From: RYN-230 sp963837335
Lineage (GTDB): Bacteria; Actinomycetota; Actinomycetes; Streptosporangiales; Streptosporangiaceae
Assembly: GCA_963837335.1 (NCBI GenBank)
Contig: CAWINS010000006.1
Location: forward strand, 62,001-126,000
DNA: 64,000 nt
Direction of reading: 5' to 3'
Within the stretch, counting starts at the first letter, position 1; the number at the start of each line of letters is the position of its first letter. Below the pieces are notes generated by a model. The model was not told the origin of the DNA. It ran no database searches and worked only from the letters and a program-made list of their open reading frames with translations. The translations under genes were made by a program, and so were the position numbers. Below are positions 25,957 to 34,599 of this stretch, one piece after another.

Positions 25957-27051
25957 GTGACCACCGGCCTGACCCACTACCGGTGGCCAGGCGAGGACAG
26001 TGGCCGGTGGCTCGGCTTTCGCTTCCGGCCTGGCGACATCGTGATCAGCACCCGGCGCAAGACCGGGACGACCTGGATGCAGATGATCTGCGCGCTGCTG
26101 ATCTTCCAGACGCCCGAGCTGCCGGATCCGCTCTGGCAGCTCTCGCCGTGGATGGACAGCCAGATCATGCCGCATGACCTCGTGTACGCCCAGCTTGCCG
26201 AGCAGCGGCACCGGCGTTTCATCAAGACGCATACGCCGCTGGACGGGATTCCCCTCGACCCCCGGGTCACCTATATCGTGACGGCCCGGCATCCGCTCGA
26301 CACGTTCGTGTCGCTCCGCCGGCACAACGAAATCATCGGCCCGCCGCCCGACATCACCGGCCCTCCGCCGGCCCGGCCCGGCCCCCCGCCCGGCCCCAGC
26401 GGCCCTCCGCCGGATGGGCACGGGCCCCCGCCGGACGGGCACGGGCCCCCGCCGGATGGGCACGGCCCTCCGCCGGACGGGCACGGGCCCCCGCCGGACA
26501 GGCACGGCCCCCCGCCGGTACACCACCTCCCCGGCCAGTCCGGGCCGCCGGAGCCGCCCGGGCCGCCGAAGCCACCGGAGCCGCCCGCCTCACGCGAGGC
26601 GCTGCACGACGCCCTGCTCAGCTGGATCGCCGCCGATGACGATCCCTGCCAGTACCCGGACTCGCTGCCCGGCGTTATGCGGCACCTGTCCGATGCCTGG
26701 GCCAGGCGCGGCGAGCCGAACGTGCTGCTGGTGCGCTACGAGGACCTGCTCGCAGACCTGGAGGGCCAGATGCGGCAGCTCGCCGCGAGGCTGGCGATAG
26801 CCGTCCCGGAGCAGGCCTGGCCCGCGCTCACCCAGGCGGCCACGTTCGGGCGGATGAGGGACCGCGCGGACACCCTCATTGCCGTTCCCCCCGAGATTTC
26901 CGCGGACGCGGCCGCATTCTTCCCCCGGGGCTCCTCGGGGGCTGGGCGCGAGATCCTCACCGGCGAGGAGATGGCCGGCTACTACGCGCGGGCCACCCAG
27001 CTGGCCTCGCCCGACTTGCTCGAGTGGCTGCACGCCCCGCCGGCTGGCTAA
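25957..27051 (+). CDS. Sulfotransferase with internal proline-rich repeat insert
   Basis: 364 residues, GTG start at 25957. PAPS-dependent sulfotransferase fold: 5'-phosphosulfate loop KTGTTW (residues 35-40), catalytic-type His in KTHTP (H92) and 3'-phosphate motif TARHPLDTFVSLRR (109-122). An ~80-residue GPPPDGH/GHGPPPD repeat insert (residues ~128-210) splits the domain before the C-terminal half (LLVRYEDLLADLEGQ). It is divergent from the type III PKS operon and so a candidate to sulfate its phenolic product or a glycolipid. The insert sits where structures have a surface loop, so activity could persist. Confidence 0.88.
   Translation: MTTGLTHYRWPGEDSGRWLGFRFRPGDIVISTRRKTGTTWMQMICALLIFQTPELPDPLWQLSPWMDSQIMPHDLVYAQLAEQRHRRFIKTHTPLDGIPLDPRVTYIVTARHPLDTFVSLRRHNEIIGPPPDITGPPPARPGPPPGPSGPPPDGHGPPPDGHGPPPDGHGPPPDGHGPPPDRHGPPPVHHLPGQSGPPEPPGPPKPPEPPASREALHDALLSWIAADDDPCQYPDSLPGVMRHLSDAWARRGEPNVLLVRYEDLLADLEGQMRQLAARLAIAVPEQAWPALTQAATFGRMRDRADTLIAVPPEISADAAAFFPRGSSGAGREILTGEEMAGYYARATQLASPDLLEWLHAPPAG
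26408..26520 (+). repeat. 21-bp tandem repeats inside the sulfotransferase gene
   Basis: About five in-frame 21-base units encoding GHGPPPD, varying only at a few third positions. Upstream (26340-26407) are degenerate GPPP units. Confidence 0.9.
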
Positions 27052-27070
27052 CCGCCCGCGGCCACCGGGG

Positions 27071-29116
27071 TCACGGGCCGGCCGGGCCAGGACCGGGCCG
27101 CCCGCGCCAGGGCCCGCCGGGAAGGGCCAGGCCATCGGCTCCCGGGGGCGGCGGAGGCGGCGGGTAATGCCCTCCTGGCGGACCTGGTCTGGGGCCAGCG
27201 CCGACGGGCGCCTGGCGGGCGAACTGGGTCCGGTACAAGTCCGCGTACAGTCCTCCCGACGCGAGCAACTCGTCGTGCTGGCCGCGCTCGCGGACCCGGC
27301 CGCCGTCGATGACCAGGATCTGGTCGGCCTCCTGGATGGTGGACAGCCGGTGCGCGATGACCAGCGAGGTCCGGCCGGCCAGGGCCGCGGCGAGCGCTTG
27401 CTGGACGGCGACCTCCGACTCGGAGTCGAGATGCGCGGTGGCCTCGTCGAGCAGCACGACGGCCGGTGCCTTCAGCAGCAGCCGGGCCAGGGCGACCCGC
27501 TGTTTCTCGCCGCCCGACAGCCGGTAGCCCCGGTCGCCCACGATGGTGTCCAGGCCGTCGGGCAGCACCGAGATCAGGCTCCAGATCTGCGCCGCCCGGC
27601 ACGCCTCGACCAGTTCCGCCTGCGTCACCCCGGGACGGGCGTACTCGAGATTGGCCCGGATCGTGTCGTGGAACAGGTGCGCGTCCTGGGTCACCACGCC
27701 GACCGAGTTGTGCAGCGAGTCCTGGGTCACGTCCCTGATGTCGAACCCGCCGATGCGCACCGTGCCCTCGTTAGGGTCATACAGCCGGGATACCAGGTGG
27801 GTGATCGTCGTCTTGCCCGCGCCCGAGGGCCCGACCAGGGCGGTCAGCTGCCTGGCGGGGGCGGTGAAGCTCACGTCGTGCAGAACGCCCAGCCGCGCGT
27901 CGGTGCGTTCGGGGGCCGGCAGGGCAATCGACTCCAGCGACGCGAGTGAGACCTCGGACGCGGCCGGGTAATGGAACGAGACATGGTCGAAGACGATGTC
28001 CGCTGCCGGCCCGGCGGTGCGGGCTGAACCGTTGCCGTGCGCCGCGAGCACGAGCGGTGTCGCGTTCGGCCGGTCCTCGATCAGTGGCTTCAGGTCAAGC
28101 ACCTCGAACACCCGGTCAAAACTGACCAGCGCGGTCATCACGTTGACCTGAACGTTGGACAGCGCAGTGATCGGCCCGTACAGCCGGTTCAGCAGCAGGG
28201 CCAGGGAAACCAGCGTGCCGACCTGGAAGGCGCCGTGGACGACGAGTTCGCCGCCTACCCCGTAGACCACCGCGATGGACAGCGACGCGAGCAGCGTCAG
28301 CGCGATGAACAGCGAACTGCCGTACATCGCCTGGACCACGCCAATGTCCCTGACCTTGGCCGCCCGCTCGGCGAACACCCGGGACTCCTCCTGCGGCCGG
28401 CCGAACAGCTTGGCCAGCATGGCGCCGGCGACGTTGAACCGCTCGGTCATCGTCGATCCCATCGCCGCGTCGAGCTGCATCGACTCCCTGGTCAGCCGCT
28501 GCAGCCTGCGCCCGACCAGGCGGGCCGGGATGATGAACATCGGTATCAGCAGCAGCGCGATGACCGTGACCAGCCAGGAGAAGTAGAGCATCGTGAACAG
28601 CACCAGGATCAGCTGGAGCGTGCTTGACACGGTCGACACCAGCACCGAGGTCAGCGCCTGCTGCGCGCCGATGACGTCGCTGTTCAGCCTGCTGACCAGC
28701 GAGCCGGTCTGGGCCCGGGTGAAGAACGCGAGCGGCTGACGCTGCACGTGACCGAACACCTGCGTGCGCAGGTCGTAGATCAGGCCCTCGCCGACGCGTG
28801 CGGTGTACCAGCGCTGGACGAAGTTTAAGAACGCGTCCAAGAGGGCCAGCGCGGCCACGGCTGCGGCGACCCCCAGCACGACATCGGCCCGCTTCGGCAG
28901 GATGCCACGGTCGATCACCAGGCCGAGCAGCACCGGGATCGCCACCGTGATCACCGCATCCAGCGCGGCGGCCAGCAGGAAGATGGTGAGGTCCCAGCGA
29001 TAGGGCCGCGCGTATCCGGCGATCCTGCGGACCGTCCCCCGCTTCAGCTGTTGCTTGGTCACGGACGGATCGGTCGCGAATCCGCGCATCAGGTGGGGGC
29101 CGGGACCGGGGAGCAT
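27071..29116 (-). CDS. ABC exporter, fused TMD-NBD (MsbA/multidrug type)
   Basis: 681 residues; the ATG at 29116 has AGGAGG eleven bases upstream. The N-terminal six-helix membrane domain (~30-330) is followed by an NBD with Walker A GPSGAGKTT, Q-loop VTQDAHLF, signature LSGGEKQR, Walker B VVLLDEATAHLD and H-loop IAHRLSTI. A proline-rich tail (PGPPGGHYPPPPPPPGAD) ends the protein, echoing the tails in the neighbouring desaturase and sulfotransferase. The half-transporter would dimerise and export a lipid or hydrophobic product; by location, possibly the product of the PKS/sulfotransferase locus. Convergent with the sulfotransferase, 19 bases apart. Confidence 0.92.
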   Translation of the reverse strand: MLPGPGPHLMRGFATDPSVTKQQLKRGTVRRIAGYARPYRWDLTIFLLAAALDAVITVAIPVLLGLVIDRGILPKRADVVLGVAAAVAALALLDAFLNFVQRWYTARVGEGLIYDLRTQVFGHVQRQPLAFFTRAQTGSLVSRLNSDVIGAQQALTSVLVSTVSSTLQLILVLFTMLYFSWLVTVIALLLIPMFIIPARLVGRRLQRLTRESMQLDAAMGSTMTERFNVAGAMLAKLFGRPQEESRVFAERAAKVRDIGVVQAMYGSSLFIALTLLASLSIAVVYGVGGELVVHGAFQVGTLVSLALLLNRLYGPITALSNVQVNVMTALVSFDRVFEVLDLKPLIEDRPNATPLVLAAHGNGSARTAGPAADIVFDHVSFHYPAASEVSLASLESIALPAPERTDARLGVLHDVSFTAPARQLTALVGPSGAGKTTITHLVSRLYDPNEGTVRIGGFDIRDVTQDSLHNSVGVVTQDAHLFHDTIRANLEYARPGVTQAELVEACRAAQIWSLISVLPDGLDTIVGDRGYRLSGGEKQRVALARLLLKAPAVVLLDEATAHLDSESEVAVQQALAAALAGRTSLVIAHRLSTIQEADQILVIDGGRVRERGQHDELLASGGLYADLYRTQFARQAPVGAGPRPGPPGGHYPPPPPPPGADGLALPGGPWRGRPGPGPAGP

Positions 29117-29529
29117 GGCGGCGGGAACCTCCTGGCGGCGGGCATTCTCCCGCGTCAGCTCGTGGTGAACCTGCGCGGCGCGATCACGAGCCGACGAACC
29201 TGGTCCGCGGCAGGGGCGCCTGCTCCTGGCGTTCCGCCGTCTGCTCCCGGCGTTCCGCCGTCTGCTGCCCAAGCGTAGGTGCGGCGACCTGGCCCTGCAA
29301 CCATCCGACCGCAGGGCGATCATGAGCCATTAGATAAACATATGGCTGCGACGGCCGGATGGGCGTTCGCGACGTGGCGCGAAAGGCCAGCCAGATTCTG
29401 CGTCATTGGCGGGATAGCATTAATCGTGACCTGGAAGTATCTGGCTATGGCCCAGAGTAGGCAGGCACGGGGCAGGCAGGCCCAGGGCAGGCGGGCGCGG
29501 GCCAGGCACCGGTTAGGCAGCCCGGTCAG
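29117..29529. other. Intergenic region with short repeats and a possible small ORF
   Basis: 413 bases between the divergent exporter and glycosyltransferase genes. It contains a tandem pair of 21-base units with GGCGTTCCGCCGTCTGCT (about 29228-29269) and a run of GGCAGGC-type repeats at 29460-29520. An AT-richer patch around 29330-29345 may be promoter DNA. No RNA gene was recognised. Confidence 0.4.
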
Positions 29530-29533
29530 ATGA
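29342..29533 (+). CDS. Possible small membrane protein upstream of the glycosyltransferase
   Basis: 63 codons from the ATG at 29342. One hydrophobic segment (FCVIGGIALIVTWKYLAMA) is followed by a very basic Arg/Gln tail partly made of GGCAGGC-type repeats. Its stop overlaps the next start (ATGA), which favours a real coupled ORF, but there is no clear ribosome binding site and the tail looks low-complexity. No family recognised. Confidence 0.3.
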   Translation: MAATAGWAFATWRERPARFCVIGGIALIVTWKYLAMAQSRQARGRQAQGRRARARHRLGSPVR

Positions 29534-30759
29534 GCCGCATCCTGTTCGTGGTCCCGCCGCTCACCGGCCACATCAACCCTACGGTCGCGGTCGGGGCGGA
29601 ACTGGCCGCCCGCGGCCACGACGTCGCGTGGGCCGGTCACCAGGCGGCCCTGCGGTCGCTGCTGCCTGAGGGGGCCCGGGTCTTCCCGGTGAGCGGCGAC
29701 GCGCCTGACGCCGGGATGGCCAGCGCCGGGATGGCCAGCGCCGGGATGGCCGACGTGCGGGCGCCCGGCGCCCCGGTGGCCGGCGTGCCGGACCACCGGC
29801 GGCCGCCACGCGGCCCCGAGGCGATGAAGTTCGTCTGGGAAAACCTCATCATGCCGCTAGCGCGCGCGATGCTGCCCGGGGTGACCGATGCGGTCGCGCG
29901 ATTCGCGCCGCATGTGGTCGTGGCCGACCAGCAGGCCATCGCCGGGGCGGTCGCCGCGCGGCAGGCCGGGGCGGTGTGGGTGACCTCGGCCAGTACGCCG
30001 GGTGAACTGCTGCGGCCGCCGGGCATGCAGCGGGTCGAGGCGTGGGTCCGTGACCAGATGACCGCTTTCCAGCTGGCCTGCGGCGTCAGCGACCCGGCCG
30101 ACCTGCGGTTCTCCGACCGGCTGGTGCTGGTGTTCACGACGGCCGCGCTGATCGGGGAGACCCGGGGCTTCGGCACCCGGTATGTGTTCACCGGGCCGGC
30201 GCTGGTCCGGCGGCCCGACCGCCAATCGTCGTTCCCGTGGGAATGGCTCGATCCCGCGCGACGGCACCTGCTGGTGACGCTGGGGACTCTCAGCGGCCCG
30301 GCCGGGCCGCGGTTCTTCCGGACGGTGGTCGATGCCCTGGCCGACCTGGGCGGGGAATTGCAGGCCGTGCTCGCCGCCCCGCCCGCCCCGCCCGGCCAGC
30401 AGGTCCCGCCGCACATCCTGTTCGCTGGGCACGTGCCGCAGCTCGCCCTGCTCCCGCACATGTCCGCCGTGGTGTGCCACGGTGGCCAGAACACCGTGTG
30501 CGAGGCGCTGGCCCATGGCCTGCCGCTGGTCGTCACGCCGATGCGGCACGATCAGCCGATCATCGCCAGGCAGGTCGCCGACGCCGGGGCCGGGGTAGTG
30601 CTGCGCATCGACCAGTTGCGGGCCACCGAACTGCGCGATGCGGTCCGGGCCGTCCTTGATGAACCTTCCTATCGCGCTGCGGCGGTAGTGGTGCGGGACT
30701 CGTTCGCGGCGGCCGGCGGCGCCACCACCGCCGCTGACCGCCTGGAGGAACTGGTGTAA
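29530..30759 (+). CDS. Glycosyltransferase, GT1/MGT family
   Basis: 409 residues with a GT-B fold. The N-terminal start is LFVVPPLTGHINPTVAVGAELAARGHDVAW; the C-terminal donor-binding segment contains PQLALLPHMSAVVCHGGQNT and the ending VVTPMRHDQPIIARQV, equivalent to the UDP-sugar motif of macrolide/flavonoid glucosyltransferases. A small in-frame repeat (GMASA three times, 29709-29753) is inserted in the N-terminal acceptor domain. It probably glycosylates a phenolic or lipid acceptor, and its position next to the exporter suggests a tailoring role (inference). Confidence 0.9.
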   Translation: MSRILFVVPPLTGHINPTVAVGAELAARGHDVAWAGHQAALRSLLPEGARVFPVSGDAPDAGMASAGMASAGMADVRAPGAPVAGVPDHRRPPRGPEAMKFVWENLIMPLARAMLPGVTDAVARFAPHVVVADQQAIAGAVAARQAGAVWVTSASTPGELLRPPGMQRVEAWVRDQMTAFQLACGVSDPADLRFSDRLVLVFTTAALIGETRGFGTRYVFTGPALVRRPDRQSSFPWEWLDPARRHLLVTLGTLSGPAGPRFFRTVVDALADLGGELQAVLAAPPAPPGQQVPPHILFAGHVPQLALLPHMSAVVCHGGQNTVCEALAHGLPLVVTPMRHDQPIIARQVADAGAGVVLRIDQLRATELRDAVRAVLDEPSYRAAAVVVRDSFAAAGGATTAADRLEELV

Positions 30760-30914
30760 CCGGCATCCGCCGCCCGCACCCGGCTCCGCCGCCCGCACCC
30801 ACCCGGCTTCCACTTGCCGCACCCACCCGGCTTCCGTCCCAGGCTGGAAATATAACCGGGGTAAAGTCCGTTTATGCCTCCAGCATGGACCCATCTCCAG
30901 GGAAGGACCGGCCC

Positions 30915-31571
30915 ATGAGTACGACCACGCAACCAGCCCGGCTCGCGGTGCTCGGCGCGGGCCACGTCGGGCCGGTCATTGCCCGGCTGGCCCTCAAGGC
31001 CGGTTACCCGGTGTCCATCGCCACCTCGGGCGACCCGGAGGACATCGCGCTGATCACCGAGCTGGTCATTCCGGGCGCGCAGGCCCGCTGGGCCAGCGAC
31101 GCCGTGGCGGACGCGGACATCGTGGTGCTCGCGATACCGCTGCACCGCTTCCTTGACGTCGCCCCCCGGCTGCTGAGCGGCAAGCTCGTGGTGGACGCGA
31201 TGAACTACTGGCCGGCCAGCGATGGCGTACTGGAGGCCTTCGAAGACGGCGCGAGCAGCGAGATCGTGGCCCGGCGGCTGGCCGGCTCGACCGTGGTCAA
31301 AGCCCTCAACCACATCGGCTACCACGAGCTCGAGGACCGGGCGCGGCCGGCCGGGGCGCCGGACCGGCGGGCGGCCGGCGTCGCGGGCGACGACCCGGCG
31401 GCGGTGGCCACGATCGCGGGCCTGGTCGACGCGATCGGCTATGACCCGGTTCGGCTGGGCAGCCTGCGAGCCGGCCGGGTGCTGCAGCCGGGCGGGCCCG
31501 CGTTCGGGGTCGTGCTGACGCCGGCCGAGTTCGAGCAGGCGGTTCGCGCGGACGCCGGGAGCCTGGCATGA
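30915..31571 (+). CDS. NADPH-dependent F420 reductase-like Rossmann protein
   Basis: 218 residues from the ATG at 30915 (GGAAGG upstream). N-terminal dinucleotide loop LAVLGAGHVGPVIARLALKAGY, then DADIVVLAIPLHRF and VVDAMNYWP, like F420H2:NADP oxidoreductase-family proteins. It overlaps the LLM gene by four bases. Together they suggest hydride exchange between NADPH and F420 or flavin feeding the LLM oxidoreductase. The alternative ATG at 30885 would add ten residues. Confidence 0.82.
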   Translation: MSTTTQPARLAVLGAGHVGPVIARLALKAGYPVSIATSGDPEDIALITELVIPGAQARWASDAVADADIVVLAIPLHRFLDVAPRLLSGKLVVDAMNYWPASDGVLEAFEDGASSEIVARRLAGSTVVKALNHIGYHELEDRARPAGAPDRRAAGVAGDDPAAVATIAGLVDAIGYDPVRLGSLRAGRVLQPGGPAFGVVLTPAEFEQAVRADAGSLA

Positions 31572-32596
31572 CCTACACCTTCGGGCTCGACACCTTCGGC
31601 GACCGGAACGGCGACGCCGATGGCCGGCCACTGTCGCATGCCCAGACGATCCGCAACGTGGCCGAGGAGGGCGTCTTCGCCGAGCAGGCCGGGGTGGACT
31701 TCTTCGGGATCGGCGAGCATCACACCGGGTACTTCCCGATGCCGGCCGGCGACGTGGTACTGGCCGCCATCGCGGCCCGCACCGAAAAGATCCACCTCGG
31801 ATCCGCCGTCACCGTGCTGAGCTCCGATGATCCGGTCCGGGTCTTCCAGCGGTATTCCACGCTGAACGCGATCTCCGGCGGCCGGGCCGAAGTCATCCTC
31901 GGCCGCGGATCGAGTATCGATTCGTTCCCGTTGTTCGGCTACGACCTCGCCGACTATGAGGATCTCTTCGAGGAGAAGGCCACGCTGTTCGCCGAGCTGC
32001 TCAAGGGCGGCCCGGTCACCTGGGAGGGCAAGACCCGGGCCCCCCTGCTGGACGCCGATGTGGTGCCGCACACCGAGTCCGGCCCGTTCCCGGCGTGGAT
32101 CGGCGTCGGTGGCAACCCGCAGTCGGTGATCCGCGCCGCCCGTCTCGGGTTCGGCCTGGCGCTCGCCATCATCGGCGGGCCGCCGTCCCGGTTCGCCCCG
32201 TACTCGCAGTTGTTCCAGCGGGCGCTGGAGAAGTTCGGCCGCCCGCCGCTGCCCGTGCTCGTGCACTCGCCGGGCCACGTCGCGGCTACCGACGAGCAGG
32301 CCAAGGCGGAGTTCTGGCCGCGCTGGCAGGACATCATCGCCCTGATGGCCGCCGAGCGGGGCTTCGCGATCCCCACCGAGGAGTCGTTCGAGCGGGAGAC
32401 CGGGCCGGACGGTGCGCTGTATGTCGGCTCACCCGAGACCGTCGCCCGCAAGATCGCCGCGAACCTCCGCGCCCTGGATGCCACCCGGTTCGACCTCAAG
32501 TACGGCATGCCGGGCCTGACCCACGACCAGCTCATGACCAACATCGAGCTCTACGGCGGCCAGGTCATCCCGCGGGTCCGCGAACTGCTCAGCTGA
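31568..32596 (+). CDS. LLM-class flavin-dependent oxidoreductase
   Basis: A 342-residue luciferase-like TIM-barrel enzyme (GIGEHHTGYFPMPAGD, GSAVTVLSSDDPVRVFQRYSTLNAISGGRAEVILGRGSSI, VGGNPQSVIRAARLG). FMN or F420 is the likely cofactor. ATGA overlap with the F420-reductase-like gene. Substrate unknown. Confidence 0.88.
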   Translation: MTYTFGLDTFGDRNGDADGRPLSHAQTIRNVAEEGVFAEQAGVDFFGIGEHHTGYFPMPAGDVVLAAIAARTEKIHLGSAVTVLSSDDPVRVFQRYSTLNAISGGRAEVILGRGSSIDSFPLFGYDLADYEDLFEEKATLFAELLKGGPVTWEGKTRAPLLDADVVPHTESGPFPAWIGVGGNPQSVIRAARLGFGLALAIIGGPPSRFAPYSQLFQRALEKFGRPPLPVLVHSPGHVAATDEQAKAEFWPRWQDIIALMAAERGFAIPTEESFERETGPDGALYVGSPETVARKIAANLRALDATRFDLKYGMPGLTHDQLMTNIELYGGQVIPRVRELLS

Positions 32597-32626
32597 CCCG
32601 GCTCAGCTAACCCCGCGCCGGCGCGG

Positions 32627-32995
32627 TCATGGCACGCGGGTGAGCAGCTCCATGCTGTGCCCGTCCGGGTCGTGAAAGTAGACGCCCCGGCCGCCCCAGC
32701 GGGTGTTGATCTCGCCCGGCTGCCGGAATCCGGGATCGGCGAAGTAGGCCACGCCCGCCTCGCGGATCCGGGCGAAGCCCGCGTCGAACTCCTCGTCGCT
32801 GACCAGGAACGCATAGTGCTGCGGCGCGACCTGGGCCCGGTGCATGTAGTCGAGGGTGACCCCGTTATCCAGCCGGACCGGGGTGAATGGCCCATCGTCC
32901 GGGCCGGCGGCCCGGCCGAGGATAGCGGCGAGAAACCGTGCGGAGGCGTGCTGGTCGGTGGCGCCGACAATGGTGTGATTCAGCTCGATCGCCAT
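32627..32995 (-). CDS. VOC (glyoxalase/bleomycin-resistance) family protein
   Basis: 122 residues with two beta-alpha-beta-beta-beta modules (ELNHTIVGATDQHASARFLAAILG, GVYFHDPDGHSMELLTRV). Metal ligands appear as H and E at the expected places. Its start overlaps the SDR stop by one base (TAATG), so it is last gene of the MarR-controlled exporter operon. It could be a detoxifying lyase/dioxygenase or a drug-binding protein. Confidence 0.82.
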   Translation of the reverse strand: MAIELNHTIVGATDQHASARFLAAILGRAAGPDDGPFTPVRLDNGVTLDYMHRAQVAPQHYAFLVSDEEFDAGFARIREAGVAYFADPGFRQPGEINTRWGGRGVYFHDPDGHSMELLTRVP

Positions 32996-33825
32996 TACCC
33001 GTCATCTCCCTGCGATGTCGTCATCGGCTGTCCCTGGCGGTACATCTGGGGCGGTTTGACGCCCGCGGACTGGCCGCCGTCGATCGGGATCACCGCCCCG
33101 GTGAGGTACGAGGAGCCCGGCGAGGACAGCCAGAGCACGACGCTGGCGACTTCAGCCGCACTTCCTATCCTGCGCATGGGCGCGGCGAGCGCGGCCTGCC
33201 GCTGGGCCTCGGGGCCCGCCGCCTCCAGGTGGTGGGTGAGGATCGTGCCGGGTGCGACGACGTTGACCCGGATGCCCTGGTCGGCGTAGTCGAGGGCGGC
33301 CACCTTGGTCAGGCCGATGATCCCGGCCTTGCCCGCGACGTAGGCGGCCAGGTTCGCCACGCCGGTGACGCCCGCCAGCGAGGCCATGTTCACGATCGTG
33401 CCGCCCCCCGACTGGAGCATGGCACTGATCTGGTACTTCATCCCGAGGAAGGTGCCGCGGACATTGGTGGCGATCCCGCGGTCGAACTCCGCTGGATCGA
33501 TGTCGGCCAGCGGCGCGGGCAGGGGCCCGTCGGTCGCGTTGTTGAACGCGGCATCGAGCCGGCCGTAGGCGTCCAGGGTGGACGCGACCAGGTCACGCAC
33601 GGAACCATCATCCGATACGTCGGCGGGGATCGCGGTGGCCTGGCCGCCGCGGGCCCTGATCTGCTGGGCGACTGTTTCCAGGGCCGCCGCGTCCCGGGCG
33701 GCGAGGACGACCGCGGCCCCCGCATCCGCGAACGCCTCCGCGGTGGCGGCCCCGATTCCCTTGCTGGCCCCGGCGACCAGGGCGACCCGCCCTCGCATCG
33801 GGCTGGATGTGGCAGGCATGCTCAT
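32995..33825 (-). CDS. Short-chain dehydrogenase/reductase
   Basis: 276 residues. Rossmann motif VAGASKGIGAATAEAFADAG near residue 20 and FNNATDG. The Tyr in the expected YxxxK reads LAAYVAGKAGIIGLTK, so catalytic Tyr and Lys are present, with C-terminal YLTGAVIPIDGGQS. TAAGGAG precedes the ATG at 33825. An NAD(P)-dependent oxidoreductase acting on an alcohol or ketone; in this operon it may inactivate the compound exported by the neighbouring ABC pair. Confidence 0.9.
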   Translation of the reverse strand: MSMPATSSPMRGRVALVAGASKGIGAATAEAFADAGAAVVLAARDAAALETVAQQIRARGGQATAIPADVSDDGSVRDLVASTLDAYGRLDAAFNNATDGPLPAPLADIDPAEFDRGIATNVRGTFLGMKYQISAMLQSGGGTIVNMASLAGVTGVANLAAYVAGKAGIIGLTKVAALDYADQGIRVNVVAPGTILTHHLEAAGPEAQRQAALAAPMRRIGSAAEVASVVLWLSSPGSSYLTGAVIPIDGGQSAGVKPPQMYRQGQPMTTSQGDDG

Positions 33826-33837
33826 GGTTGCGGCTCC

Positions 33838-34581
33838 TTAGGCCAGGCGGTAGAGGATGGGCATCGAGGCGGTGCCGTTGGCGCGCAAGTTGGCCAGCAC
33901 GTAGCTGTAGAAGGTCCGCTTGCCGAACTGCCTGGCGGCAAAGCGGGGCAGGCTTATATCCCAGCGCGCGTGGTTGACGAATACGTAGTCGGCCGGGCCG
34001 ACCGGGCCGAGCAGCGTGGAGTTGTCCATCCCGGTCTCCACCGCGTACCAGGCCGCGAGGTGGTCCCACAGGTCCAGGGCGACCGCGGGATCCTCGGCGA
34101 CGAAGAAGTTGAACAGGAAGAGCCCGGGCCGGGTCTTGTCCACGTCAGCGACCCGCCGCAGGCACCGGGCGGTCATCAGGTACTCCTCGCGCGCTGCCGC
34201 CGCGATCGCGTCGTGCAGCTTGCGGTACTCCGGGCTCGCGGCCACGTCGCCGGCCGCCTCGACGGTGGTGGTCTCGATCAGCGTCACGACGTCATACCGG
34301 GCGGGGCGGGCGGCCATCCGCTGCGCGTCGCTGCCTGGTGGCGGGATGAGGGCGGCCCGGTAGACCGTCGCCTTGGTCACGGCCTCGAGCCGTTCGAGGC
34401 TGGCCGCCAGCGCCTTGAGCTCGGCCAGCAGCGCTGCCTTCCGTGCGCCGCCGCGGGGGAATGGCGTGCGCCCGACGGTCGGCTCAACGACCGCCGCGAG
34501 GAGCAGGTACCCGGTAAGCGGGGGCTCGATCAGGCCCACCCGCGGGTACTTCGGATGCGGGTTGACGATGGTCAGTTCCAT
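33838..34581 (-). CDS. Conserved-looking protein of unknown function (exporter operon)
   Basis: A 247-residue soluble protein without signal or membrane segments. Two halves with ferredoxin-like strand/helix patterns (YDVVTLIETTTVEAAGDVAASPEYRKL; RPGLFLFNFFVAEDPAVALDLW) suggest a dimeric alpha/beta-barrel (EthD/stress-responsive type), with VFVNHARWDISLPRF near the end. No family is assigned with confidence. Lies 18 bases after the DrrB-like permease and 12 before the SDR, so clearly part of the MarR/DrrAB operon. Confidence 0.6.
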   Translation of the reverse strand: MELTIVNPHPKYPRVGLIEPPLTGYLLLAAVVEPTVGRTPFPRGGARKAALLAELKALAASLERLEAVTKATVYRAALIPPPGSDAQRMAARPARYDVVTLIETTTVEAAGDVAASPEYRKLHDAIAAAAREEYLMTARCLRRVADVDKTRPGLFLFNFFVAEDPAVALDLWDHLAAWYAVETGMDNSTLLGPVGPADYVFVNHARWDISLPRFAARQFGKRTFYSYVLANLRANGTASMPILYRLA

Positions 34582-34599
34582 GTTCTGTTCCTTCCTGAG

